A stretch of DNA of 64,000 nt, from the NCBI RefSeq assembly GCF_001941965.1, contig NZ_MKZO01000021.1, positions 37,769 through 101,768 of the forward strand, in the 5' to 3' direction. Shown here piece by piece: positions 20,416-28,515 of the stretch. The DNA is from Pseudomonas putida. GTDB lineage: Bacteria; Pseudomonadota; Gammaproteobacteria; Pseudomonadales; Pseudomonadaceae. The notes beneath the pieces were generated by a model. That model was given only the letters and a program-made list of their open reading frames with translations, was not told the origin of the DNA and searched no databases. Numbering within the stretch: the first letter of the stretch is position 1; each line of letters begins with the position of its first letter. The translations under genes were made by a program, and so were the position numbers.

Positions 20416-20598
20416 ATGGTTGGCTATTTCATTCGCCTCGGCGACAAGACCAGCTGTGGAGGTGTCGTCACCGGCTCCGACAAGCTGATGACGATGATGG
20501 GCATCGAACATTCCCGCGAGGGTGACAGCGTCACCTGTGGCGTCACTGGCTTGACCTACCAGATCGAGGGAGGTGTGTCCTTTGTCAAAAGCGACTGA
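20416..20598 (+). CDS. PAAR domain protein (type VI secretion spike tip), short
   Basis: A 60-residue protein: 'GYFIRLGDKTSCGGVVTGSD' then 'IEHSREGDSVTCGVTGLTYQ' and 'IEGGVSFVKSD', matching single PAAR repeats that cap the VgrG spike of type VI secretion systems. The two cysteine positions expected for zinc are present. Related PAAR proteins continue past the GGVS strand for 20 or more residues, so the C-terminus is short and may be truncated. AGAGGA precedes the ATG. It begins an AT-richer cluster whose next gene overlaps or immediately follows the stop codon. No other T6SS structural gene is in the window. Confidence 0.8.
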   Translation: MVGYFIRLGDKTSCGGVVTGSDKLMTMMGIEHSREGDSVTCGVTGLTYQIEGGVSFVKSD

Positions 20599-20606
20599 AA
20601 GAGTTA

Positions 20607-21128
20607 TTGGAAAAGGCCGGATGGCACAAAGGCAGTGTCGTGACACTGGGGTCTTCCAGATTTTCAGCACGAGAAATGGATGCAACATCTCAAGTTAACT
20701 TTATCGCTCTCGGAAGCTCGGAAGATCCCCTTGACGACATGTACGGCGCTCTGGGAGTCGCCACATTGAAGATTGGGGTAATTGGAAAGACCCTCGCTAA
20801 AGAAAATCCAAAAACACAAAGACCACACAGTTACTTTCAGGTGGAGCGTATCGGCTTTTACATCCGCGACCATTATGATTTCAACGGCACTCAATTCTTG
20901 GGAATATGGACAGGCGATCGAGTTCTAACCAAGAAAGAAATGATGCGAGCCAGCGTACCAAGCGGACAATCCATCTACAAATGGGCCAATGATGAATTCG
21001 CCCTTGTCACAAATAATGACTTCAGAAGCTACAGAAACAAAACCGGGATGGGCGGCGATTACGTGCTCTACTCTGAGATTCTCTGGAGAGACTCCAATTT
21101 AACCATTGACTTGGGGGAGATAACTTGA
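20607..21128 (+). CDS. DUF6402-like protein, possibly N-terminally truncated
   Basis: 173 residues from a TTG; the frame stays open upstream across the PAAR stop (QKRLKELLEKAGWHKG), so the true start is uncertain. It contains 'GALGVATLKIGVIGKTL', 'VERIGFYIRDHYDFNG' and 'NNDFRSYRNKTGMGGDYVLY', which I recall as the core of DUF6402 proteins encoded next to PAAR genes. Remembered relatives are about twice as long, so the N-terminal half may be missing here. It could be a secreted effector or an adaptor; no catalytic motif is recognised. It is AT-richer than its surroundings. Its TGA overlaps the TTG of the next gene. Confidence 0.6.
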   Translation: MEKAGWHKGSVVTLGSSRFSAREMDATSQVNFIALGSSEDPLDDMYGALGVATLKIGVIGKTLAKENPKTQRPHSYFQVERIGFYIRDHYDFNGTQFLGIWTGDRVLTKKEMMRASVPSGQSIYKWANDEFALVTNNDFRSYRNKTGMGGDYVLYSEILWRDSNLTIDLGEIT

Positions 21129-21547
21129 AAAACCCTTGGAGGGTGGCAGCCATTTTTGGCGTTGCGATTTCCGCACTGTGGTTTTCTTCCGAGTGGTGGG
21201 AGAAAGGCCTCGCTTCGCCAATCGACGACGCCGAAAATAGTCCCAATGGCTGCTCTCGCATTCAGACCTTCAAGCCATTTTGGCTGCTGCCCGATATATT
21301 CCATCGTGAACTAGCGCCCCATGAGGCAGCGAAACCAAGATGGTTTCACTTTTGGGAGGTCCCGGGTTTCTATCGTCTATACGACAACTACAATAATCAG
21401 TTGATTGGTGAAACTGTAATTTATGACCTCGCGTTCTCTGGAGGAAGGCTGAGTTGGGATCGAGCCGGAGGCGTATGGGTAGGCATGACCTACGTCGGCC
21501 CAAGCATCCGAGATTGTACTGGCCGTCAACAAACACTGCCGGAATAA
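21125..21547 (+). CDS. Membrane-anchored hypothetical protein A (tandem paralogue, candidate immunity protein)
   Basis: 140 residues from a TTG (TTGA overlap with the preceding stop, GGGGGAG upstream). An N-terminal hydrophobic segment (about residues 5-22) would anchor or export it. The rest is soluble, with 'FKPFWLLPDIF', 'PGFYRLYDNYNN', 'IGETVIYDLAFSGGRLSWDR' and 'GMTYVGPSIRDC', plus two cysteines (NGC and RDC). The next gene encodes a clear paralogue. Tandem duplicates of small envelope proteins downstream of a PAAR gene are typical of T6SS immunity genes, but this role is inference only. I do not recognise a named family. Confidence 0.65.
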   Translation: MKNPWRVAAIFGVAISALWFSSEWWEKGLASPIDDAENSPNGCSRIQTFKPFWLLPDIFHRELAPHEAAKPRWFHFWEVPGFYRLYDNYNNQLIGETVIYDLAFSGGRLSWDRAGGVWVGMTYVGPSIRDCTGRQQTLPE

Positions 21548-21560
21548 CTTCACCATAACG

Positions 21561-21591
21561 CTCCAAGCCGGCTGTAAAGGCCGGCTTGGAG
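21561..21591 (+). terminator. Perfect hairpin between the two paralogues
   Basis: A 12-base stem CTCCAAGCCGGC/GCCGGCTTGGAG with loop TGTAAAG. No T-run follows (ttggaattc), so it may attenuate rather than terminate. Its core AAGCCGGC is shared with the hairpin after the second paralogue. Confidence 0.6.
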
Positions 21592-21625
21592 TTGGAATTC
21601 AAATACACCATCCGGACCATATTGC

Positions 21626-22084
21626 TTGCGAGACATCAGCCACCTCAAGCCCAAGACCACCCAGTGGGTTAAGCGCACTCTGTTGGCCAGCACAATAATA
21701 GTTGGAGCCTGGCTTGCTTCTAAATCGTGGGAAAAAGGCCTCGCGACTGAAGTTGCATACGCCGAGTCGAGCCCTGACGGATGCATGAGCATCCGAAGTT
21801 TCAGGCCATTCTGGATTCTTCCAGACATTTTTTATCCAAAGTCCGATCCCAACGAGGACATTTCGCCTCGGTGGTTTACCGGTTGGGGACTGCCAGGATT
21901 CTATCGACTGTACGATAACCATAGCGGCGAACTGATAGGAGAAAGTGAGATATACGACCTTGAGTTCTCAAGTGACCGTATCAGTTGGAACAGGTCAGGA
22001 GCGGTTTACTCCGGGATGATTTACATAGGCCCAAGCATCCGAGACTGCATCAGCGCCACACCTGAGACAAACCACAGTCGATAA
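21626..22084 (+). CDS. Membrane-anchored hypothetical protein B (tandem paralogue, candidate immunity protein)
   Basis: 152 residues from a TTG without a strong ribosome-binding site; the start is uncertain. The N-terminal hydrophobic stretch (TLLASTIIVGAWLA) is followed by the same ordered motifs as protein A: 'WEKGLA', 'FRPFWILPDIF', 'PGFYRLYDNHSG', 'IGESEIYDLEFSSDRISWNR' and 'GMIYIGPSIRDC'. Identity over the soluble domain is high enough to show duplication, but the N-terminus and charged loops differ. It may protect against a second toxin variant or act as an orphan immunity gene. Function unknown. Confidence 0.65.
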   Translation: MRDISHLKPKTTQWVKRTLLASTIIVGAWLASKSWEKGLATEVAYAESSPDGCMSIRSFRPFWILPDIFYPKSDPNEDISPRWFTGWGLPGFYRLYDNHSGELIGESEIYDLEFSSDRISWNRSGAVYSGMIYIGPSIRDCISATPETNHSR

Positions 22085-22091
22085 CCCCAGC

Positions 22092-22121
22092 AAAGCCGGC
22101 TGCACCTACGCAGCCGGCTTT
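22092..22121 (+). terminator. Hairpin terminator of the PAAR island
   Basis: A perfect 12-base stem AAAGCCGGCTGC/GCAGCCGGCTTT with loop ACCTAC, followed by 'actttc'. It marks the right end of the AT-richer stretch. Confidence 0.75.
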
Positions 22122-22211
22122 ACTTTCATCACCTCCAACCCTCCCCACTGGCACAATCGCCCCTCACCGTCTTCACTCATCGACTCCCGCCCCAACACCA
22201 AGGAAGGTTCG

Positions 22212-23717
22212 ATGAGCTCCCCCACCGATGGAAAACTCAGCGTCGGCGCCCTGACCGCCCTGGTCGTGGGCTCGATGATCGGCGCCGGGATCTTCTCCCT
22301 GCCCGCCACCTTCGGCCGCGCCAGCGGTGGTTTCGGGGCGATCATCGCCTGGTTGATCGCCGGCTCCGGGATGCTGATGCTGGCCTTCGTGTTCCAGACC
22401 CTGGCCCAGCGCAAGCCGGACCTGGACTCGGGGATCTACGCCTACGCCCGCGCCGGTTTCGGCAATTATCTGGGCTTCGCCTCGGCCTTCGGCTTCTGGG
22501 CCGGGACCTGCATCGGCAACGTGTCCTACTTCATCCTGATCAAATCGACCCTGGGCGCGTTCTTTCCGGTGTTCGGCGACGGCAATACAGTGATCGCCAT
22601 CGGCGTGTCCTCGCTGCTGCTGTGGAGCTTTCACCTGCTGGTGCTGCGGGGCGTCCAGGAGGCCGCGGTGATCAATACCATCGCCACGGTGGCGAAGATG
22701 ATCCCGATCCTGGTGTTCATCATCCTCGTGGCCGTGGCCTTCGACCGTGAGCTGTTCGTGCTGAACTTCTGGGGGACCCACGCGGCGATCACCCCTGATC
22801 CGGACCTGGCCCACCTGGACGACTACGGGCGCATCGGCCATGCCGCCGCCGAGCTGGTGGTAGCGCCGCAGGAGTCGCTGTTCGAGCAGGTGCGCAGCAC
22901 CATGCTGGTGACGGTGTTCGTGTTCCTCGGGATCGAGGGCGCCAGTGTGTATTCCCGTTATGCGCGCAATCCCAGGGATGTCGGCGTGGCCACGGTGCTG
23001 GGCTTCGTCGGGGTGCTGTGCCTGCTGATCCTGATCACCCTGCTCAGCTACGGCGTGCTGCTGCGTCCGGAGCTGGCGGCGCTGCGCCAGCCATCCATGG
23101 CCGGGGTGCTGGAGATGATCGTCGGACGCTGGGGAGCGATCTTCATCAGTATCGGCCTGATCATTTCGGTGCTGGGTGCCTTCCTCTCCTGGACCCTGCT
23201 GGCCTGCGAGGTGCTGCATGCCGCCGCCCACGACAAGGCCATGCCGGCGCTGCTGACCCGGGAGAACGCCCATGGCGTGCCCAGCGCCGCGCTGTGGCTG
23301 ACCACGCTGTTCGTGCAGTTGTTCCTGGTCCTGACCTTCTTCACCGAGGCAGCGTTTACCCTGGCCCTGGAACTGACCAGTTCGCTGACCTTGATCCCCT
23401 ACCTGCTGGTGGCGGCCTATGCAGTGAAACTGGCGCGCAGTGGCGAGACCTACGAAAACGGCGCCGGACACGGACGGGACCTGCTGATCGCCCTGCTGGC
23501 CACGGCCTATGCCGTGCTGATGGTGCTGGCGGGCGGGCTGAAGTACCTGCTGCTATCGGCATTGATCTACGGGCCGGGAACGCTGCTGTATCTCAAGGCC
23601 CGGCACGAACAGGGCGTGGCGGCCTTCAGCGGCGCGGAGAAGCTGGTATTTGCCGTGGTAGTACTGGGTGCGCTGGTGGCGCTGGCCGGTCTGGTGGGCG
23701 GGTGGATAGTGCTGTGA
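22212..23717 (+). CDS. APC-family basic amino acid/polyamine antiporter (ArcD/YdgI-like)
   Basis: A 501-residue permease with about 12-13 hydrophobic helices. The first helix carries the APC substrate loop 'GSMIGAGIFSLPATFGRASG'. 'VRSTMLVTVFVFLGIEGASV' is helix 6 with the Gly-Ile-Glu-Gly gate, as in the arginine-ornithine antiporter group. 'RKPDLDSGIYAYARAGFGNY' is also typical of this group. It probably exchanges a basic amino acid or amine. AAGGAAGG precedes the ATG. It lies upstream of the carboxyspermidine pathway genes but separated by 296 bases, so a shared role is only suggested. Confidence 0.85.
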   Translation: MSSPTDGKLSVGALTALVVGSMIGAGIFSLPATFGRASGGFGAIIAWLIAGSGMLMLAFVFQTLAQRKPDLDSGIYAYARAGFGNYLGFASAFGFWAGTCIGNVSYFILIKSTLGAFFPVFGDGNTVIAIGVSSLLLWSFHLLVLRGVQEAAVINTIATVAKMIPILVFIILVAVAFDRELFVLNFWGTHAAITPDPDLAHLDDYGRIGHAAAELVVAPQESLFEQVRSTMLVTVFVFLGIEGASVYSRYARNPRDVGVATVLGFVGVLCLLILITLLSYGVLLRPELAALRQPSMAGVLEMIVGRWGAIFISIGLIISVLGAFLSWTLLACEVLHAAAHDKAMPALLTRENAHGVPSAALWLTTLFVQLFLVLTFFTEAAFTLALELTSSLTLIPYLLVAAYAVKLARSGETYENGAGHGRDLLIALLATAYAVLMVLAGGLKYLLLSALIYGPGTLLYLKARHEQGVAAFSGAEKLVFAVVVLGALVALAGLVGGWIVL

Positions 23718-24013
23718 GCCGACTGCTGACAATGAGCCACAAGGACGTGGCTTAACCCAATATTCATCCACCTCGCTTGCGCCTTTCACACAATCGCGGG
23801 CTAGATAGCACGGAGCCCGATGACCTTCCCGACGGTCACCCCACCCTCCTCCTACCTCGCGTAACATTTTGCAACCCGTTAACCGGCAAAACGCCACCGC
23901 CGTGCGCGTCCCAGCCATTGACACCGCCAAAAGCGCATCCCGCCCTTTCGATATGTATCGAGTACGGGCACAATGCGGCTCTTTTTTTGGCTGGCCTACC
24001 CGGAGCCTTATAA

Positions 24014-25111
24014 GTGATCCAGACCCCGTACTACCTCATCGACAAAACCAAGCTGCTGAGCAACCTGGAAAAGATCGCCTACGTGCGCGAGAACTCCGGG
24101 GCCAAGGCCTTGCTGGCACTCAAGTGCTTCGCCACCTGGTCGGTGTTTGACCTGATGCAGCAGTACATGGACGGCACCACTTCGTCCTCGCTCTACGAGC
24201 TCAAGCTCGGTCGCCAGAAGTTCGAGGGCGAGACCCACGCCTACAGCGTGGCCTGGGCCGACGACGAGATCGAAGAGATGCTCGCCAACTGCGACAAGAT
24301 CATCTTCAACTCCATCGGCCAGCTGCAGCGCTTCGCCGAGGCGTCCGAGGGCAAGGTCCGCGGTCTGCGGGTCAACCCGCAGGTGAGCAGCTCCGACTAC
24401 CTGCTGGCCGACCCGGCCCGCCCCTTCAGCCGCCTCGGCGAGTGGGACCCGGTCAAGGTCGAAGCGGTGATCGAGCAGATCTCCGGCTTCATGTTCCACA
24501 ACAACTGCGAGAACGGCGATTTCGCGCTGTTCGACAAGATGCTCGGGACCATCGAGGAACGCTTCGGCCACCTGCTGCACAAGGTCGAATGGGTCAGCCT
24601 CGGCGGCGGCATCCACTTCACCGGCGAAGGCTATGCCCTGGATGCGTTCTGCGCACGCCTGAAGTCGTTCTCCGAAACCTATGGCGTGCAGGTCTACCTG
24701 GAGCCGGGCGAAGCGGCGATCACCAACAGCGCCTCGCTGGAAGTGACCGTGCTCGACACCCTGTTCAACGGCAAGCACCTGGCCGTGGTCGACAGCTCGA
24801 TCGAAGCGCACATGCTCGACCTGCTGATCTACCGTCTCAACGCCAAGATGGCCCCCAACGATGGCGAGCACACCTACATGGTCTGCGGCAAATCGTGCCT
24901 GGCCGGCGACATCTTCGGCGAGTACCAATTCGATCGTCCGCTGACCATCGGCGATCGGCTGTCGTTCATCGACGCAGCGGGCTACACCATGGTCAAGAAA
25001 AACTGGTTCAACGGCCTGAAAATGCCGTCCATCGTAGTGAAACAACTCGACGGTAGCGTCGAGGTGGTTCGTGAGTTCGGTTTCGAAGACTACCTGTCCA
25101 GCCTTTCCTGA
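24014..25111 (+). CDS. nspC: Carboxynorspermidine/carboxyspermidine decarboxylase
   Basis: A 365-residue PLP enzyme of the alanine-racemase-fold decarboxylase family starting at GTG. The PLP lysine lies in 'AKALLALKCFATWSV', 'NPQVSSSDYLLADPARPFSR' and 'GFMFHNNCENGDFALF' are specific to NspC, and 'VSLGGGIHFTGEGY', 'VYLEPGEAAITNSASLEVTV' and 'MVCGKSCLAGDIFGEYQFD' complete the active site. It removes CO2 from carboxynorspermidine or carboxyspermidine to give the triamine. It is followed at 26 bases by the dehydrogenase that makes its substrate, the reverse of the Vibrio gene order as I recall it. Confidence 0.93.
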   Translation: MIQTPYYLIDKTKLLSNLEKIAYVRENSGAKALLALKCFATWSVFDLMQQYMDGTTSSSLYELKLGRQKFEGETHAYSVAWADDEIEEMLANCDKIIFNSIGQLQRFAEASEGKVRGLRVNPQVSSSDYLLADPARPFSRLGEWDPVKVEAVIEQISGFMFHNNCENGDFALFDKMLGTIEERFGHLLHKVEWVSLGGGIHFTGEGYALDAFCARLKSFSETYGVQVYLEPGEAAITNSASLEVTVLDTLFNGKHLAVVDSSIEAHMLDLLIYRLNAKMAPNDGEHTYMVCGKSCLAGDIFGEYQFDRPLTIGDRLSFIDAAGYTMVKKNWFNGLKMPSIVVKQLDGSVEVVREFGFEDYLSSLS

Positions 25112-25137
25112 GCTGGCAGATAAGGAGAGATAGAGAA

Positions 25138-26373
25138 TTGAAGAAGAACGTTCTTATCATTGGTGCAGGAGGTGTCGCCAAGGTGGTGGCCCACAAGTGC
25201 GCGCAGCACAACGACGAACTCGGTCGTATTGCAATTGCGTCGCGGAACATCTCCAAATGCCAGGCCATCATCGACAGCGTCAAGGCCAAGGGTAGCCTCA
25301 AGGTACCCGCCGACATCCAGGCCTTCTCGCTCAATGCACTCGATGTCGAGGCGACCAAGGCGTTGATCCGCGAGACCGAATCGCAGATCGTCATCAACGT
25401 CGGTTCCGCCTTCCTCAACATGTCGGTGCTGCGTGCCTGCATCGATACCGGTGTGGCCTACCTGGACACCGCGATCCACGAAGAACCGGGCAAGATCTGC
25501 GAAACCCCGCCCTGGTATGGCAACTACGAGTGGAAACACCTCGAGGAATGCCAGCAGAAGAACATTACCGCCATTCTCGGTGTCGGCTTCGACCCGGGTG
25601 TGGTCAACGCCTATGCGGCGTTGGCGAAGCAACAGTACTTCGACCGCATCGACTCGATCGACATCCTCGACGTCAATGCCGGCTCGCACGGCAAGTACTT
25701 CGCCACCAACTTCGATCCGGAAATCAACTTCCGTGAATTCACCGGGCAGGTGTGGAGCTGGCAGAACAGCCAGTGGACCAGCAACACCATGTTCGAAGTG
25801 AAGCGTACCGACGACCTGCCGGTGGTCGGCTCGCAGAACCTCTACCTCACCGGCCACGATGAAGTGCACTCGCTGTCGAAGAACCTCGACGTGCCCAACG
25901 TGCGTTTCTGGATGAGCTTCGGCGAGCACTACATCAATGTGTTCACCGTGCTGAAGAACCTCGGCCTGCTCTCCGAGCAACCGGTGAAGACCGCCGAAGG
26001 CCTGGAAGTGGTGCCGTTGAAAGTGGTCAAGGCGGTGCTGCCGGATCCGTCCTCGCTGGCGCCGGGCTACACCGGCAAGACCTGCATCGGTGACCTGGTC
26101 AAGGGCACCAAGGATGGCCAGCCGCGCGAAGTCTTCATCTACAACGTGGCCGACCACGAAGAAGCCTACGCCGAGACCGACAGCCAGGGCATCTCCTACA
26201 CCGCCGGTGTACCGCCCGTGGCTGCGGCCCTGCTGGTCGCCCGTGGCCAGTGGGATGTCGCGCGCATGGTCAACGTAGAGGAACTGCCGGCCGAGCCGTT
26301 CCTGCACGCCCTTGACGTGATGGGTCTGCCGACCCGGATCAAGGACGAGAACGGTGATCGTCCGTGGGCTTGA
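25138..26373 (+). CDS. Carboxynorspermidine/carboxyspermidine synthase (saccharopine dehydrogenase family)
   Basis: A 411-residue protein from TTG with AAGGAGA 9 bases upstream. It has the NAD(P) Rossmann motif 'KNVLIIGAGGVAKVVAHKC' and the family blocks 'VINVGSAFLNMSVLRACIDT', 'YLDTAIHEEPGKICETPPWY' and 'LGVGFDPGVVNAYAALA'. The enzyme condenses putrescine (or diaminopropane) with aspartate semialdehyde and reduces the Schiff base, an alternative to SpeD/SpeE for spermidine synthesis. Pairing with nspC makes the call firm. A strong terminator follows. Confidence 0.92.
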   Translation: MKKNVLIIGAGGVAKVVAHKCAQHNDELGRIAIASRNISKCQAIIDSVKAKGSLKVPADIQAFSLNALDVEATKALIRETESQIVINVGSAFLNMSVLRACIDTGVAYLDTAIHEEPGKICETPPWYGNYEWKHLEECQQKNITAILGVGFDPGVVNAYAALAKQQYFDRIDSIDILDVNAGSHGKYFATNFDPEINFREFTGQVWSWQNSQWTSNTMFEVKRTDDLPVVGSQNLYLTGHDEVHSLSKNLDVPNVRFWMSFGEHYINVFTVLKNLGLLSEQPVKTAEGLEVVPLKVVKAVLPDPSSLAPGYTGKTCIGDLVKGTKDGQPREVFIYNVADHEEAYAETDSQGISYTAGVPPVAAALLVARGQWDVARMVNVEELPAEPFLHALDVMGLPTRIKDENGDRPWA

Positions 26374-26394
26374 TACAGTCCGCTGCGTGAAAAA

Positions 26395-26423
26395 GAGGGG
26401 CGCCTGAGAAGGCGCCCCTCTTT
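26395..26423 (+). terminator. Rho-independent terminator of the carboxyspermidine operon
   Basis: A 10-base stem GAGGGGCGCC/GGCGCCCCTC with loop TGAGAA, then TTT. Confidence 0.9.
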
Positions 26424-26443
26424 CGTTAGGGCCGACCGCGGAC

Positions 26444-26519
26444 CCTGTGGGAGCTGGCTTGCCAGCGATTGCGATGGTGAATTCACTACAGCTATCGCTG
26501 GCAAGCCAGCTCCCACAGG
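26444..26519. repeat. REP doublet, opposite arrangement
   Basis: GTGGGAGCTGGCTTGCCAGC comes first and its inverted copy GCTGGCAAGCCAGCTCCCAC second, around 'gattgcgatggtgaattcac'. This is the head-to-head order opposite to the 2894, 5551 and 9585 copies, and the spacer is of the GCGGG-type doublets, so it looks like a hybrid of the two REP classes. Confidence 0.88.
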
Positions 26520-26546
26520 GGCCGCGATCGGCTCTTGATACTGCTC

Positions 26547-27497
26547 CTAGCCGAATTGTTCGCGGTATTCGCTGGGGGTGACCCCCAGCCTTTCACTGAA
26601 CACCTGCCGCATATACCGCACACTGCCAAACCCGCTACGCCAGGCCACCGTCTTCAACGGGAGGTCCTCGCTCTCCAGCAACGCCCGCGCCCGGTCGATC
26701 CGCGCGTTCTGCAAAAACGCCATCGGCGTCATGTTCACCTCGCGCAAGAACACCCGGGAAAAATGCCGCGGGCTCATGGCCGCCAGCGCCGCCATGCGCT
26801 CGATCCCCCATGACTCATCAAGGTGCTCCAGCACATGGTTCTGCACTCGGGTAATCGGCGTCTCTTCCTTGGCCACCTCCCCCGCCAGCGGACTGAACCG
26901 CGCCTGGCCGCCCTGGCGCTTCATCACCACCAGCAGCACCTTGGCCACGTCCTGGGCAACCTTCTTGCCGTGATCCTCGGCAACCACCGCCAGGGCCAGG
27001 TCGATGCCCGCCGTCACGCCGCCGGAGGTGATCAGTTGGCGATCACGGACAAAAATCTGGTCGGTCTCCACCTGGGTCTTCGGGAACGCCTTGATCAAGC
27101 GCTCGGTGTAGTGCCAGTGGGTGGTCGAGCGATAACCGTCGAGCAGTCCAGCGTGGCCGAGAATAAAGGCACCGGTGCAGATCGAGCCGTAGCAGACGGC
27201 ACGCTCGGCGACATCCTTCAGCCACAGGCTCAACGGCGGACAGATCTCGTTGTAGGCCCCCGGCCCGCCCGGCACCAGCAGCAGGTCCCAGCGCCCCGTC
27301 TCGGGATCGATGACCGCGTCCGGCAGCACGTTCACCCCATTCGACGCCCGAATCGCCCCCGGCACCGCGCCCAGGGTGGTCAGCCGGTAATGCTCCTCGG
27401 GCCTGAGGTAGCGATTGGCAATGGAGAACACCTCCAGCGGCCCCGCCATGTCGAGCAGGAGAAAATCCGGGAACAGCACCATGGCCACGCTTTTCAT
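26547..27497 (-). CDS. GlxA-type transcriptional regulator (DJ-1/PfpI plus AraC)
   Basis: A 316-residue protein with an N-terminal DJ-1/PfpI-like domain (residues 1-185; 'SVAMVLFPDFLLLDMAGPLE' and the nucleophile-elbow cysteine in 'YGSICTGAFILGHAGL') and a C-terminal AraC domain with two helix-turn-helices ('WGIERMAALAAMSPRHFSRV' and 'LPLKTVAWRSGFGSVRYMRQ'). Relatives regulate amine and amino acid catabolism. Divergent from pirin; its target and inducer are unknown. Confidence 0.9.
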   Translation of the reverse strand: MKSVAMVLFPDFLLLDMAGPLEVFSIANRYLRPEEHYRLTTLGAVPGAIRASNGVNVLPDAVIDPETGRWDLLLVPGGPGAYNEICPPLSLWLKDVAERAVCYGSICTGAFILGHAGLLDGYRSTTHWHYTERLIKAFPKTQVETDQIFVRDRQLITSGGVTAGIDLALAVVAEDHGKKVAQDVAKVLLVVMKRQGGQARFSPLAGEVAKEETPITRVQNHVLEHLDESWGIERMAALAAMSPRHFSRVFLREVNMTPMAFLQNARIDRARALLESEDLPLKTVAWRSGFGSVRYMRQVFSERLGVTPSEYREQFG

Positions 27498-27704
27498 CGA
27501 AGGGAATCACCGCAATTGAGGAAAACAGTGCGACGCATTATGACCCTTCCTGCAAGCGAAGCGGAAAGCCCGCTGACATTGTCCACTTGAAAGGGACAGT
27601 CATTCCATTGCCATCTACTTATTGCCTTGCCCGGTAAACAGTAATCTACCCCCATAGAAACGCGGTTGCCCTTTCGCAACCCCGACCTGACAAGGAGATA
27701 CATC

Positions 27705-28424
27705 ATGCTGACCCTGCGCAAAGCGTCCGATCGTGGCCTGGCCAACCATGGCTGGCTGAAGTCGTTCCACACCTTTTCCTTCGCTCACTACCGCAACCCG
27801 GCCGAGCAAGGCTTTTCCGACCTGCTGGTGATCAACGATGACCGGGTCGACGAGGGCAAGGGCTTTGGCCAGCACCCGCACCGCGACATGGAGATCTTCT
27901 CCTACGTGCTGGAAGGCGCGCTGGAGCACAAGGACAGCATGGGCACCGGCTCGGTGATCCGCCCGGGCGACGTGCAACTGATGAGTGCGGGCCGTGGCGT
28001 GACCCACAGCGAGTTCAACCACTCCCATGACGAGCCGGTGCACTTCCTGCAGATCTGGATCGTCCCGGCGGAGGTCGGTGCCGAGCCGCGTTACCAGCAG
28101 GCGAACTACAGCAGCGAGGAAAAACGCGGTCGGCTGAAGCTGATCATCTCGCCGGACGGCGCCGACGGCTCGTTGCAGATCCGCCAGGACGCACGGGTGT
28201 TTGCCGGGCTGTTCGATGGTGAGGAAAGCGCCGTGCTGAAACTGCCGGCCGAGCGTAATGCCTACGTCCACGTGGCCCGTGGTAGCGTCGAGCTCAACGG
28301 CCTGCAACTGAACGAAGGTGACGGCGTGCGCCTGCGTCAGGAGCAGATCATCGAACTGGCCAAGGGCGAGGACGCCGAAGTGCTGGTGTTCGACCTGCGC
28401 CCCCACGAACTGCCCGGTTTCTGA
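27705..28424 (+). CDS. Pirin family protein (YhhW-like)
   Basis: A 239-residue bicupin starting MLTLRKASDRGLANHGWLKS with AAGGAGA upstream. The N-terminal cupin has the metal ligands in 'GFGQHPHRDMEIFSYVLEGA' and 'GVTHSEFNHSHDEPVHFLQI'. E. coli YhhW has quercetin 2,3-dioxygenase activity in vitro, though the in vivo role of pirins is unsettled. It is a single gene ending directly in a GCTTGC-type repeat. Confidence 0.92.
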   Translation: MLTLRKASDRGLANHGWLKSFHTFSFAHYRNPAEQGFSDLLVINDDRVDEGKGFGQHPHRDMEIFSYVLEGALEHKDSMGTGSVIRPGDVQLMSAGRGVTHSEFNHSHDEPVHFLQIWIVPAEVGAEPRYQQANYSSEEKRGRLKLIISPDGADGSLQIRQDARVFAGLFDGEESAVLKLPAERNAYVHVARGSVELNGLQLNEGDGVRLRQEQIIELAKGEDAEVLVFDLRPHELPGF

Positions 28425-28515
28425 AGCTGCAAGCTCCAAGCTAGAAGCGGCAAGCAAAAGCAGATCGCGTTGCCAACACGATTACTTACAGCTTGCCGCT
28501 TAAAGCTTGAAGCTC
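28425..28515. repeat. AGCTTGCAGCTT-type interspersed inverted repeat
   Basis: 'agctgcaagctccaagctag' plus 'aagcggcaagc' on the left mirrors 'gcttgccgcttaaagcttga' plus 'agctc' on the right. It is a different repeat family from the REP doublets; a second copy lies at 36785-36882. Confidence 0.7.
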
